This document shows, in pieces, positions 37,765-48,790 of a DNA stretch of 64,000 nt. Source of the stretch: Procambarus clarkii (taxonomy: Eukaryota; Arthropoda; Malacostraca; Decapoda; Cambaridae); assembly GCF_040958095.1 (NCBI RefSeq), contig NC_091177.1, forward strand, positions 205,001 to 269,000, in the 5' to 3' direction. The translations under genes were made by a program, and so were the position numbers. The first letter of the stretch is position 1; each line of letters starts with the position of its first letter. The notes under the pieces were generated by a model. That model was given only the letters and a program-made list of their open reading frames with translations, was not told the origin of the DNA and did not search any database.

Positions 37765-38300
37765 CTTGACGAAATTACGAATTCACTCACGAATGTGCCC
37801 CCACACCCACCATGGAGCCACAATTAGAGGCAGGACACCCAACAAGAAGCTATCGCCGATCTTGTCGGGGCCTCCTAGGGGTGCGTCGTGAGTATACGCC
37901 CCACAAACGCCACCTAAAGAAACCGACAGTCCGTCGAGATCGGGTTCAGTGACGAAGTGGGGATTGACAATAAAAGGTTCCCCTCGCTCTCGACGTCGGG
38001 TACTGCAGTTCTACGGGTGCAAGAGTATGCCTCCTCAAGCACCCGGGCGTCAAAGTAGAAGAAGTCCAAGGGAAGAACCAGAACGAGCAAAAGGTCGGCA
38101 GGAAACGGCAAGCAGATAGGAGAAGAGGGGGGAGAAAAACAAAACAGAAGGAAAAGGAAAAGATGCCCAGCAGAATTGGAGAGGACGGCAGCAGGAGCAC
38201 AAGGCTAGAAAAGGACAGAGGACTGTCATAAGGAGCATCACACTCCGGCAGCCGCCCACTAAGCCCCCAGACGGCGACAACGAGCTGAGCGGGGAGGGGG
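37765..38300 (-). promoter_or_regulatory. 5' UTR / presumed internal promoter region of the I-like LINE
   Basis: 536 bp between the target-site duplication and the ORF1 ATG, moderately GC-rich, without an open frame that continues into ORF1. I-type elements typically carry an internal RNA polymerase II promoter at their 5' end. I infer the role from position; no core motif was verified. Confidence 0.5.
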
Positions 38301-38313
38301 ACGCAGTTTCAAG
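38301..38313. repeat. target-site duplication of the I-like LINE, right copy
   Basis: ACGCAGTTTCAAG, identical to 31991-32003. Confidence 0.92.
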
Positions 38314-38356
38314 TGTAGATATGATAGAGCCCAATAGGCTCAGGAACCTGTACACC
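38301..38356 (+). mobile_element. CR1-like LINE 3' fragment, right part of the split copy
   Basis: Continues the copy at 31762-32003 with the KCRYDRAQ codons, stop, and GGCTCAGGAACCTGTACACC. It is then replaced after ACACCTG by the 5' end of another CR1 copy (ACACAGTACCG), with ACAC shared at the junction. Confidence 0.8.
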
Positions 38357-39487
38357 TGACACAGTACCGCATAAGAGGCTGGTACATAAGCTGGAGAGAC
38401 AGGCAGGTGTAGCTGGTAAGGTGCTCCAGTGGATAAGGGAGTATCTAAGCAATAGGAAGCAGAGAGTTACGGTGAGGGGTGAGACCTCCGATTGGCGTGA
38501 AGTCACCAGTGGAGTCCCACAGGGCTCTGTACTCGGTCCTATCTTGTTTCTGATATATGTAAATGATCTCCCGGAGGGTATCGATTCATTTCTCTCAATG
38601 TTTGCGGACGATGCTAAAATTATGAGAAGGATTAAAACAGAAGAGGACTGTTTGAGGCTTCAAGAAGACCTAGACAAGCTGAAGGAATGGTCGAACAAAT
38701 GGTTGTTAGAGTTTAACCCAACCAAATGTAATGTAATGAAGATAGGTGTAGGGAGCAGGAGGCCAGATACAAGGTATCATCTGGGAGAGGAAATTCTTCA
38801 GGAGTCAGAGAAGGAAAAAGACTTGGGGGTTGATATCACGCCAGACCTGTCTCCTGCAGCACATATCAAGCGGATAACATCAGCGGCATATGCCAGGCTG
38901 GCCAACATACGAACGGCATTCAGAAACTTGTGTAAAGAATCATTCAGAACTTTGTATACCACATATGTCAGGCCAATCCTGGAGTATGCAGCCCCAGCAT
39001 GGAGTCCATATCTAGTCAAGGATAAGACTAAACTGGAAAAGGTTCAAAGGTTTGCCACCAGACTAGTACCCGAGCTGAGAGGTATGAGCTACGAGGAGAG
39101 ACTACGGGAATTAAACCTCACTTCGCTGGAAGACAGAAGAGTTAGGGGGGACATGATCACCACATTCAAGATTCTGAAGGGGATTGATAGGGTAGATAAA
39201 GACAGTCTATTTAACACAAGGGGAACACGCACAAGGGGACACAGGTGGAAACTGAGTGCCCAAATGAGCCACAGAGATATTAGAAAGAACTTTTTTAGTG
39301 TCAGAGTCGTTGACAAATGGAATGCATTAGGGGGTGATGTGGTGGAGGCTGACTCCATACACAGTTTCAAGTGTAGATATGATAGAGCCCAATAGGCTCA
39401 GGAATCTGTACACCTGTTGATTGACGGTTGTGAGGCGGGACCAAAGAACCAAAGCTCAACCCCCGCAAGTACAACTAGGTAAGTACC
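38357..39487 (+). mobile_element. CR1-like LINE copy, subfamily A, 5' truncated in the RT
   Basis: The open frame runs from the truncation point (TVPHKRLVHKLERQAG) to the TAG at 39393-39395. It contains SGVPQGSVLGP, the catalytic FADDAK, VRPILEYAAPAWSPYLVK, RTRGHRWKLSAQMSHRD and the terminal FSVRVVDKWNALGGDVVEAD/FKCRYDRAQ. It lacks ORF1, the endonuclease and the first RT motifs, so it cannot be autonomous. The 3' UTR ends in CAACTAGGTAAGTAC without a long (AC)n. The missing 5' end is typical of incomplete reverse transcription. Confidence 0.9.
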
Positions 39488-40229
39488 AGTACACTTAGCC
39501 AGGTTAGTACACCAGTACACTCAGCTTGGTTAAGACATCAGGGAACTCAGGATAGGACACGAATACTCTCAGGTTAGGTAACCTAACCTCAGTTAGGTTA
39601 CACTAATGAGACCATTGGTGTATTCCTCAATACATCAATACACTCCTTTTGAATTAGAATACCAACACACTCAGCTCGACTGAAGAGTGAAGGGAATAAG
39701 TGGCAATAAAGTGGCTGAGAATTTACCAACTTAACCCACGTATACACAACTTCATAATCTTGAAACACTTGAAAACACTTCTTGGTCTTCAGAACACTTG
39801 AAACGTCAACACTTTTTTTTTCATGAGATAATTGAGTTATGGACAAATAACCCAACATTTGACAAATATTTAGGGATTCGAAAGTTTTTATTTTTTATTT
39901 TTAATACCGGGATCTGTGTTGACAATTTTAAAAGAGGTCGAAACCCACAGGACTATAAACGACGAGATAAGGAGGGAGGGAGAATCTGACACGACTTAAT
40001 AACAAAACCAGGGGTTTATCACGCGGCTTTAAAAGTCTGCGATCCCCTTTACTGGAGGAGACGAATGCTCTACTGTGCTCGGGACACACTTGCAAATGGA
40101 ATTACATTTTGCTCTTCTGACTTCGTAATGGAGCTGTTAAAATCCTTATCAGGACCGCTCTTCACCCCCTTTCCCTTTCCCCGCCCTTCGTTCGCATGAA
40201 CTACGATGAGAGAACGGTGTGTTCTTGGA
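39488..40229. other. unassigned sequence
   Basis: Starts with short GTACACTCAGC-type near-repeats (39488-39560). A small palindrome, AGGTTAGGTAACCTAACCT, lies near 39577-39595. The rest shows no gene or known repeat. Confidence 0.45.
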
Positions 40230-40412
40230 CCGAGACGAGAGAACTTGCGTCCCCCGCGCCCGGGAGAACTTGCGTCCTCCGCGTTCGAGAGAACTTGCCT
40301 CCTCCGCGCCCGGGAGAACTTACGTTCTCCGCGTTCAAGAGAACTTGCGTTCTCCGCGTTCGGGAGAACTTGCGTTCTCCGCGTCCGGGAGAACTTGCAT
40401 CCTCCGCAAGAC
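40230..40412. repeat. 24-bp minisatellite
   Basis: About seven copies of GAGAACTTGCGTTCTCCGCG plus a variable CCCG/TTCG end. The unit contains AGAACTTGCGTTCT, itself partly palindromic. It stays open in all plus frames without being a gene. Confidence 0.93.
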
Positions 40413-40576
40413 GCTCATTGCTGTAGCAAAATATCAGATCTATAGACAAAAGTGAAGAAAGTTTCTTTCCTTCAACTTGTCTAGCGTGTTGATGTTGGCC
40501 GCCATCTTTGTTTACATCGACGCTCACCTCATCGTCAAAGAACGACAACCAGACAAAGTACCACTTAAATATTACA

Positions 40577-41450
40577 GGCACCTCAGGACCACCGGGACGA
40601 CCCCTGCACAGTCTCAGGACCACTGGGACGACCCCTGCACAGTCTCAGGACCACTGGGACGACCCCTGCACAGCCTCAGGACCACTGGGACGACCCCTGC
40701 ACAGTCTCAGGACCACTGGGACGACCCCTGCACAGCCTCAGGACCACTGGGACGACCCCTGCACAGTCTCAGGACCACTGGGACGACCCCTGCACAGTCT
40801 CAGGACCACTGGGACGACCCCTGCACAGCCTCAGGACCACTGAGACGACCCCCTGCACAGCCTCAGGACCACTGGGACGACCCCTGCACAGCCTCAGGAC
40901 CACTGAGACGACCCCTGCACAGCCTCAGGACCACTGGGACGACCCCCTGCACAGCCTCAGGACCACTGGGACGACCCCTGCACAGTCTCAGGACCACTGG
41001 GACGACCCCTGCACAGTCTCAGGACCACTGGGACGACCCCTGCACAGCCTCAGGACCACTGGGACGACCCCTGCACAGTCTCAGGACCACTGGGACGACC
41101 CCTGCACAGCCTCAGGACCACTGGGACGACCCCTGCACAGTCTCAGGACCACTGGGACGACCCCTGCACAGTCTCAGGACCACTGGGACGACCCCTGCAC
41201 AGCCTCAGGACCACTGAGACGACCCCCTGCACAGCCTCAGGACCACTGGGACGACCCCTGCACAGCCTCAGGACCACTGAGACGACCCCTGCGCAGCCTC
41301 AGGTCCACTGGGACGACCCCTGCACAGCCTCAGGACCACTGAGACGACCCCCTGCACAGCCTCAGGACCACTGGGACGACCCCTGCACAGCCTCAGGACC
41401 ACTGAGACGACCCCTGCGCAGCCTCAGGACCACTGGGACGACCCCTGCAC
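40577..41450. repeat. 31-bp minisatellite with dimeric substructure
   Basis: About 28 copies of GGACCACTGGGACGACCCCT followed by GCACAGYCTCA. Variant ACTGAGACG units recur about 62 bp apart near 40842/40904 and again at 41216, 41279, 41341 and 41404, showing dimer-level amplification. The associated open frame starting at 40477 is an artefact of the array. Confidence 0.95.
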
Positions 41451-41907
41451 AGACAAGCTCAGACGACCCAGGCACAAACAACAAGTAACAGACGTCAACA
41501 AACAAGGAACATAACGCACAATCTTCTCTCATTCGTCACTCCGAGACTCGACATTCCTCACCAGGAAGACCAGAAGGTTGACCTTGTAGTTCAAGACATG
41601 TGTGTGGCATCAAGGATGACTGTCTGGATGACAGTCTCCTCCTTGAAGGAAATCCGTGTCCTCCTCCACCGCCTTCATTTCCCGCGCGTCTTGAAGTGCT
41701 ACATGGAGGACGACTTGGAGATCCCCCTTGAATACTCTTTGTTTTACCTTCTCCCAGGTCTCTGAAGGTCAGCCCGATTCTTCCATAAGTTTGCGTAAAG
41801 TTCGCAAAGTTTCTCGAGCTTGTCCACTAAGTTGGGCTCCCTCGAGGGAGGTATTTCACAAGGAGTGGGAAGAACTTCTGCGATGATTGATTCAGAGGAG
41901 TACATGC
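41451..41907. other. unassigned sequence
   Basis: Balanced composition with no recognised gene or repeat. Confidence 0.4.
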
Positions 41908-42030
41908 ACAGTAGCTGGAGACCTGTGCGGCTTATAGACAGTAGCTGGAGACCTGTCCGGCTTATAGACAGTAGCTGGAGACCTGTCCGGCTTATAGACA
42001 GTAGCTGGAGACCTGTCCGGCTTATAGACA
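41908..42030. repeat. 30-bp tandem repeat, four copies
   Basis: AGTAGCTGGAGACCTGTSCGGCTTATAGAC-type unit (core AGCTGGAGACCTGTCCGG) four times. The first copy has G for C at one position. Confidence 0.93.
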
Positions 42031-42177
42031 GTAAGAGCGACTGGAAATAGAGCAACCATTTCACTTTATAGTCCCCGAACGTTTAACTTACAGGGTACTA
42101 CGAAATGTTGAACTTTCGAGAATCTTGAAATATTCCACAACCCAGTTTACATTAGGTCTGCATACTTGAAGTGTATC

Positions 42178-42450
42178 TAGGGTATACCTTGAGTGGGATT
42201 TGGAGGGGGGGGGAGTGCTTTCCTACTTCTCCCCAGCCTGGGGCCAGACTTGACTTGTGATACCTTGGTCCAACAGGCTGTTGCATGGAGCGACCCGCAG
42301 GCCCACATATTCATTTACAACCGCGGTTGGTCCGCCGCGTGTGGCTGAAACGTGTCTTAATTTTGCCTTGAAGACGTCCTCCTTTGTTCCAGCAATATGC
42401 CTCACATAACTCAATAAAAAGATGTAGAGCAACCCATGATAATATGATTC
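42178..42450 (+). mobile_element. interspersed repeat of unknown class
   Basis: Contains GGCCAGACTTGACTTGTGA, CAACAGGCTGTTGCATGGAG and GACCCGCAGGCCCACATA in order. Parts (CCAGGCTGTT-like, CCCGGTTG-like) are shared loosely with the SINE-like repeat at 30641-30858. From memory it resembles a repeat common in decapod genomes, but I cannot assign a class. Confidence 0.4.
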
Positions 42451-42526
42451 TGAATTTCTATATTGTTTGAACTCACTTTCGTGAGTTCAAAACTACGTGA
42501 CTGTCATACATGGCAACATGAGTGAC

Positions 42527-42528
<2 letters not shown>

Positions 42529-42560
<32 letters not shown>
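42529..42560. repeat. (GT)n microsatellite
   Basis: About 16 GT units. Confidence 0.93.
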
Positions 42561-42561
<1 letters not shown>

Positions 42562-42689
42562 GTACATACGCACACGTGGAACTACGGATGTTCACGAAGA
42601 AATCCCATTAACGTGAAGTATCAGTGAGAAAATCAATATTCCTCCTCATGGATCCTTCTGATTTTCTAAGTAGAAATATCTTTTCCCAG

Positions 42690-42840
<151 letters not shown>

Positions 42841-44392
42841 TCCTCCTCCCCAACTCCCTCACAATAAGCTAGCAATAGGTAGCAAGCGACTACGCCTCGA
42901 CCGTGGGGTATGCAACAATGGGTATTGATGTTGCTTTATGCGCCGTGTTTACCTCTTGCATATGACCCGGCCTGCCTTATGCCCGCTTTGTTCTGCTTCA
43001 CCGGGAAAATATTGTAACCTGTGTGGCCCTTTTTCCCCTCTCACCCCTTACCCCCCCCCTCCCCCTCCTCCTCCTCACCTGCAGGTACACCTCAAGGAGG
43101 GGATCGAGGGAAAATTGGATTCAACTGAGGGGAAAAGAGGGGGCATGGGGTCAGCACCCCCCTCATTTACTGGGTAGGTGCATCATGGGGTGAAGTGAAC
43201 TTGAGGGAATGGGGACTAAGAGTCAACTCCTAAGAGGTACACTTTGTACCTAAGTGTACAGAGAGTACACACAAGAGGTACACTGGAACAGAGGCGACGG
43301 GTGGAAGGGGGGGGGGTGCAGAAAGAGTACGCTTGGGAAAGGTGCACCCTGGAAGAACATCAGAGAGAAGGTGGGGTGGAAGGGGTGATACAGATGATGT
43401 ACCTTCTGGGGTATACATGGTTGTGGGGAGACATTCCCCTCGGGGCCGTACCTGATGACGGGGGAGGTGGGTGCAGGTCGCAGGAGGGGGAGGGGGGAGG
43501 GGAAGGGGAGGGGGAGAAGGCTTCCCAGTAGGGGAACACAAATGACATAAACACTGAGATTCACCATAAGAGTAACCCTTATAAAGGGTACCGTAATGAT
43601 ACACTCAGGAAGGGGGCGTGCATCCTTCCTAATACCACATGCACACTCCATTCATCACCCCCACCATCCCTCCGACCCCACCATTCACACCATTGATATA
43701 CACTCCCCATTCTAATCATTGATTCGACCATTCTCATGCCCACCAGCAATACCCATAGCTCCCATTAGGTATATACCCCTGTTGCCTGTGTGGATTTTTT
43801 TATTCTCCATAACTAAAATTTCCTGCAACGTTATCACTCTGCAATGACTGATGGCTTAACAATGTCAGTTCAGGTTGAGCTTAGATAAGAGCAATGGGTC
43901 CAGGAACAAGGCGCACTGGGTCGAGCCAGGACCTTCTCTGAGGTATTCCTTAACGACAGGGAGTCTTCCAAGTAGCTACCAAGATGGTCGCTGCCTGGTG
44001 CTTGGTTCTGCCATGGAAATGCTGCGTTCCCTCTCTCTTTACTGACTAAACCCACGAAGGTCACAAAGGTCCTCGTGATATCATAACACTACTCGTATCA
44101 TTGGTTCCCATTACAGACCAAACCAGGTAGGTTTTAGTCCAGTACTAAAGGTGATAGGCTTCAGTGCACACAGTGCACTTGTCTTGTGCACTCTGGGCAC
44201 TTGGAGTTAATTTCCCTATTTCAGTGCATGTATAGATTCTTTGTAATAGGTCACTTGACGTCGGTGGTGGAAACTCGGAGACTATTCTCTCGCATCAGTT
44301 ATTATTATGCCAAAATTCCCATTATTGGTCTTCCATCCCCCTATCCCAATCATTAATACCACAATCCCCAATTTCAACCAGTGATATATTAC
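42841..44392. other. unassigned sequence
   Basis: 43040-43075 is C-rich and 43480-43520 is G-rich. A GAGGTACACT phrase recurs at 43236 and 43275. 43650-43780 and 44320-44390 share diffuse CCAATCATTGAT-like phrases suggesting an old diverged repeat. No gene recognised. Confidence 0.4.
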
Positions 44393-44735
44393 CCTGTCCT
44401 CTTAAAAATAACGTCCCTTTTGGCCGTTTACCCGTGTGGCCGAAAGTGGACGTAATTTGAAAATGAAAAAACATGAAAATAAATTTGAGATTTTTTTTCA
44501 ACAATAGAGTCCTCTGATAGATTAGGTGGGCAGGAAATTCTTATAAAGTTTCAAAACGTTATGAAAAACGTTAATTGAAAGTTTCCTCTCCTAACTTTTC
44601 CCAGTAAGTCGGACGACTCAAACAGAAAACGGGACAGTATGTCACTTTTGTGAGCCGATTTCATTTCAAATTACGTCCAAATTTGGCCATAGCGCGCATA
44701 CGAGCCAAAAGCGACGTTATTTTTAAGAGGACGGG
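44393..44735. mobile_element. second MITE family, 343 bp, about 75-bp imperfect terminal inverted repeats
   Basis: The left end CCTGTCCTCTTAAAAATAAC pairs with the right end GTTATTTTTAAGAGGACGGG. Pairing resumes at CTTTTGGC/GCCAAAAG and GGACGTAATTTGAAA/TTTCAAATTACGTCC. The interior is AT-rich and non-coding. It sits in a diffuse repeat that continues on both sides. Confidence 0.82.
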
Positions 44736-45514
44736 TCGCAGTGGTACGCTTGTCCTCCAGTTCCAACATTAACATCACCGTCCCCCATTTACATCATTGA
44801 TAACCCTAACACTATCCCCCCCCCCCACCAAGGACTTTCCCCAAACAATCATCCCAAACATCACATTAATCGTGAATTATAACACCAATGCTTGGAGTAA
44901 CACTCAACAAAGTTAATGACATCTATGAAACAAAGAGTTTACGCAGACTCAGAAGAAAACAAGTGCAACTACAGCCGAAACTAATCTCCGAGAAATGTAA
45001 CCAACGCAGCATTACCAAGCAGCTACCGGAAGGTAACGAGAAATGGAAGACTAGATGGGGGGTTAAGGGGGGGTGAGGGGGTGGGGGGTTAAGGGGGATG
45101 AGGGGGGTGGGGGGGCAGGAAGGGGTGTCCTTAATGATCAGAGAAGAGCGGAGGTTTGTGGAAATCGATACCTCTTGACGCAAATGGGTTCAGAGATTTA
45201 ATTTTTTAAGAATGATTCGTGTGATTGGTTATATTACGAAACTAGTATATATTTGTACATGCAATTTGTACTGGTATTTATATGATTTTTTTCAATAATC
45301 ATTAATTGTATTATATTAAATAGAAACATACAGCCAGTCGAATGAGCTGTAGGGGGCAGCAGCTGTGCCTGACTTTATTTATACTTCCCAGACCAGTTAC
45401 CGTAAAGCACTATTGCTATAGGTAACCAATAGCAAAAGGGCTGGGGCCCATGAGCTGAAGAACACCCAGTAAGCACCAACATGTGGGAGAACACACACAA
45501 AAACGTAATCAATC
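44736..45514. other. unassigned sequence
   Basis: A G-rich GGGTTAAGGGGGG-type stretch lies at 45055-45125 and an AT-rich stretch at 45190-45330. No gene recognised. Confidence 0.4.
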
Positions 45515-45600
45515 CCACACAAACACATACAAACACATACAAACACGTACAAACTCGTACAAACACATACAAACTCGTACAAACACATACAAACCCGAGC
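45515..45600. repeat. 10-bp tandem repeat
   Basis: About eight copies of ACAAACACAT/ACAAACTCGT. Confidence 0.85.
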
Positions 45601-45929
45601 CTCCTCGTCAACACCTCTCCATCAAGCAGTGTTTAAGAATCCCGACCCGGGACTTAGCCGACTAAGAGAGCCATTGAGCAAGTTTTGACGCCCAGAAAGT
45701 TTCACTCACTCTCTTGAATCTTCGTTCTCGTTTATGGCGGCAGAGTTTTGTGAGGACGCAACAAGTGGGGAAGAACGAGGATGCTGCAGTTGTGGTTATC
45801 ATCATCACTCTTGTTGCTTAATATTTTCTTCGTATCGTTTTCATTCTCTAAAATTGTAAATATAAACAATAATATTACTATAATATTCCTAATATTACTC
45901 GGTAGCATAGATGGCTTCGTTCTCGATTT

Positions 45930-46080
45930 TCCATCAGGAATCCGAGACGGTTTGGAGACGTTTTTCTTTCTCCTAATGCGCCTGTTCACCTAGTAGTAAA
46001 CCGGTACCCGGGAGGCAGTCAACTGTTGTGGGGTTGCATCCTGTAGTTGGACCTACAGGGAGGACCTCGATATAAACCTA
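45930..46080 (+). mobile_element. decayed SINE core fragment
   Basis: CCTGTTCACCTAGTAGTAAA, then CCGGTACCCGGGAGGCAGTCAACTG in pieces, matches the shared SINE core (CCTGTTACCTAGCAGTAAAT, GGTACCTGGG, GTTAGTCAGCTG). The tRNA-like head is not recognisable. Confidence 0.55.
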
Positions 46081-46317
46081 ACGTTTATATTATCCATATT
46101 GACAGGCTGCCTGTCCCCAACAAAATGATTGACAATTATTATTACCAGAAATATTATATTGCATTAGTGTTAGTAATATTATTACAAACCAATAATAATA
46201 GTAGTGAATGTTATTAATAAAATGATAAAACATTATTAGGCTTAATATCAATAAAGACGTGTTTTGAAAAGATAATCACTTGGTATTAAACATGTAACAA
46301 ATATATTAGTAGGCCTA

Positions 46318-46840
46318 GTCAACCAGTAGGCCTACTCGTCAACCAGTAAGCCTACTCGTCAACCAGTAGGCCTACTCGTCAACAAGTAAGCCTACTCGTC
46401 AACCAGTAAGCCTGTTCATAGAGTAGGCCTAAAGAGCAAGTAGGACTACCCATCAGTATAGGATTATTCATCAGCTAATGTAGGCCTACTCATCTGTGTA
46501 CGCCTATTCAACTAGTAGGCCTACTCATCCGTGAATGCCAATTCATCAACCAGAATGTCTACTCACTAACTCGTCGGCTATTCATCAACCTGCAGGCAAA
46601 CTCGTCAACCAGTAGGCCTACATGTCAACCAGTAGGCCTACTCGTCAACCAGTAGGCCTACTCGTTAACCAGTAGGCCTACTCGTTAACCAGTAGGCCTA
46701 CACGTCAACCAGTAGGCCTACACGTCAACCAGTAGGCCTACACGTCAACCAGTAGGCCTACTCGTCAACCAGTAGGCCTACTCGTCAACCAGTAGGCCTA
46801 CTCGTCAACCAGTAGGCCTACTCGTCAACCAGTAAGCTTA
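46318..46840. repeat. 20-bp minisatellite containing AGGCCT
   Basis: Unit CAGTAGGCCTACTCGTCAAC. About 11 near-perfect copies lie at 46615-46835, with CTCGTC/CACGTC/CTCGTT variants. The left part (46318-46610) is a decayed, unequally spaced version of the same unit. The unit contains the 10-bp palindrome GTAGGCCTAC. Confidence 0.93.
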
Positions 46841-46999
46841 TATCACCCTTAGAGCGCCATATTATAGGCCAGCTATCCGTAATCTCATCTAACAATGACC
46901 TCACTTGATGCGGCATAGTCTATGACGGAGCGCACATACTCTGTGTACACGAGCCCGGTATTACACCAGTAAGGACAGTGGCAGATTGTAAACTGATTT

Positions 47000-47700
47000 A
47001 GGCACACTCCAGAAGTGGTCTGAAAAATGGCTGCTAGAATTTAACCCAGCCAAATGCAAAGTTATGAGGGTTGGATCAGGAGTGTGAAGACCAGTAGAGC
47101 ATGGAAGGGAAGAGAGATTCTTCAGGCAGAAAAGGAATACCTGAGACTCTTTTGGACATTTTGGGGTTGTGCCTACCTGGGAGTAGACATAACCCCAAAC
47201 CTGATGCTAGAAGTACACATTAGCAGAATAACAGCAGCAGCATATGGCATAGCGGCCAACATACGTGTATCCCTCACAAGCACTGACAAAGTGGCTTTTC
47301 TGGCCCTATACACAGCAAAGATGAAATTCACTCTTGAGAATGAATCGCCAGCACGGAACTCTAACCTGATAACACATTACAAAATTAAAAACAAAAAAGT
47401 ACGAAGGTTAGCAAGGAGACTCGTTTCTCTAGCCGAAGGGTTTGAGCTGTTGAAAAAAAAGAGAAAAATTAGCCTTACCACACAGGAGGAAGGGAGAGAT
47501 AAGGGGGAGGGGGAACATGATACCATATAAGACTTTAAAGGAAATTGCCAAAGTAGACAAAACAAATTCTATACAAGGAGCAGCAGAACGAAGGAGCATA
47601 GAAGCTACAGCGACAAATCGGTCACACAACAGTCGCTACTTTTGCAGTTTCTGGACAGCTGCGAGTAAGTGGAATAAGTTAAGCCAAGAAGTCGTTTAAT
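47000..47700 (+). mobile_element. decayed CR1-like LINE remnant
   Basis: With frame changes it reads a KWLLEFNPAKCKVM-like block (47025-47065), LGVDITPNLMLEVHISRITAAAYG (47178-47250), an ALYTAK block, and a RRLARRLVSL block (47400-47435). It ends in an ASKWNKL-like block near 47675, in the order of the intact CR1 RT. The VRPILEYAAPAW region is heavily altered. Confidence 0.75.
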
Positions 47701-47929
47701 TAAGTTAACTCGATTAAAAAAAAATAATTCAAATATAGAAAAAGCGTGAGTCATTGCATTAAATTAAGATTATTGAGAAGACGAGGAGAGGAGCCTAGCT
47801 TGACCCTGAAAACACATCCAGGTTAGCACCGCCAGAAGAGTAAGCACAAGCTGCAGAGTTGGTCCCAGACATGATTACTGGATTTTATAACGAAACTCGA
47901 AAAGATTCCGAAGTTTGCAACAATACTCG

Positions 47930-48060
47930 TTTCACAATCTACTTGAGAATGGTCCAGGACGGACCGAAACGTCGTCGTCCCTTCACCTTCTAGTGTGTGG
48001 TCTGGTCAACATACTTTAGCCACGTTATTGTGACTCATCGCCTGCACTCGTTTCAGAATT
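47930..48060 (+). repeat. interspersed repeat segment shared with 24890-24945
   Basis: CTTTAGCCACGTTATTGTGA then CTCATCGCCTGCA recurs at 24905-24945 as CTTCAGCCACGTTATTGTGA, CTCGTCGTCTGCA. The upstream part includes GGTCCAGGACGGACCGAAAC. The element class was not determined. Confidence 0.5.
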
Positions 48061-48164
48061 GCAAGGGATGGAGTGTGGAGAAAGACCGATAGAACTAGAC
48101 CTGACGACGCTAGATAAAAGGAAAGAGGAAACAAAATTCGTCCACGAAATTTGGTGAATTTTAC

Positions 48165-48350
48165 CATAATTTGGTGAAGTGGTAAGACACACGCCAGGCG
48201 TTTCACGAGCGTATTGTCCTGGGTTCGTATCCTGGCCGGGAAGGATTTATTGGGAGTCATTTTTTAATTGTAGCCTCTGTTTACCCAACAGTAACATGGG
48301 CACCTGCTTGTTAAACGATTTAGCGGGTCGTATTCCGGGAAACATAGGAT
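48165..48350 (+). mobile_element. tRNA-derived SINE, family 5
   Basis: The head TGGTGAAGTGGTAAGACAC is A-box-like and GGTTCGTATCC (48222-48232) fits the B-box consensus. The body has a CTGTTTACCCAACAGTAACA block and a GGGCACCTGCTTGTTAAACG block, then ends near AACATAGG. The head is unlike those of SINE families 1 and 2. Confidence 0.6.
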
Positions 48351-48375
48351 TAAGGACCTACCCGAAACGCTATGC

Positions 48376-48438
<63 letters not shown>

Positions 48439-48690
48439 AATAAATAACAATAGAGACTTTGTCAATCCCCCCCCCCCCCTTGGTATTTTATAAGTGCAAA
48501 ATGAAATGTTCAAAATGAGTATAAAAATGACATGAATGGAAGCTTGAGGATAAAACGAGTCATCAAGATGTGAAAGTTTTATTTTAGCGTAAGAGAAGTG
48601 GGGAAATGTGAGGAGTTAAATGAGCAGGCTGTAGATAGCAAACTTCATTCATAACTGATATATGATATAGGGTATAGGGAAGAAGTCATT
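48351..48690. other. (TA)n microsatellite and unassigned AT-rich sequence
   Basis: (TA)n at 48378-48434, a C-run at 48467-48478, and otherwise nothing until a CR1 subfamily B-like stretch (AGCGTAAGAGAAGTGGGGAA) begins near 48588. Confidence 0.7.
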
Positions 48691-48775
48691 GCATTGGACA
48701 AGGAGCGTTATACAGGTGGGTTCATAAGAGCTAAAGCTCAATCCTGCAAGCACAAACAAATAGGTAATTATACAC
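48585..48775 (+). mobile_element. CR1-like LINE 3' fragment, subfamily B
   Basis: Decayed SVREVGKCEELNEQAVDSKLHS-like codons, then GAAGTCATTGCATTGGACAA and a tail ending AATAGGTAATTATACACAC. It matches the 3' UTR of the copy at 49613-50743. It ends in (AC)n, after which the next CR1 copy starts. Confidence 0.6.
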
Positions 48776-48790
48776 ACACACACACACACA

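Larger units (their letters stand above)
32004..38300 (-). mobile_element. full-length I-clade-like non-LTR retrotransposon (about 6.3 kb, minus strand)
   Basis: In element order it has a 5' UTR of about 535 bp (38300 to 37765), ORF1 (37764 to 35833), ORF2 (EN, RT, RNase H; about 35842 to 32085), a short 3' UTR of about 80 bp, and a terminal TTACTTACTTACTT tail with no poly(A). A 13-bp target-site duplication flanks it precisely. An RNase H domain together with an ORF1 carrying three zinc knuckles places it in the I group (I/Nimb-like) and excludes Jockey or CR1, which lack RNase H. Clade naming within the I group needs a tree. It is inserted antisense in a plus-strand CR1 copy. The only clear lesion is a 1-nt frame change in ORF2, so the copy looks young. 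Confidence 0.92.

Noticed and set aside
38221..38300. Possible host promoter or exon next to the LINE boundary
   Set aside because: It lies inside the target-site duplications and is therefore the 5' end of the I-like LINE.
40477..41217. 246-codon plus frame starting upstream of the 31-bp array
   Set aside because: Open only because the array lacks stops in that phase; only about 33 codons precede the array and match nothing known.
45640..45690. tRNA-like segment (CCCGGGACTTAGCCGACTAAG)
   Set aside because: Weak A-box resemblance only, no proper B box or SINE core.
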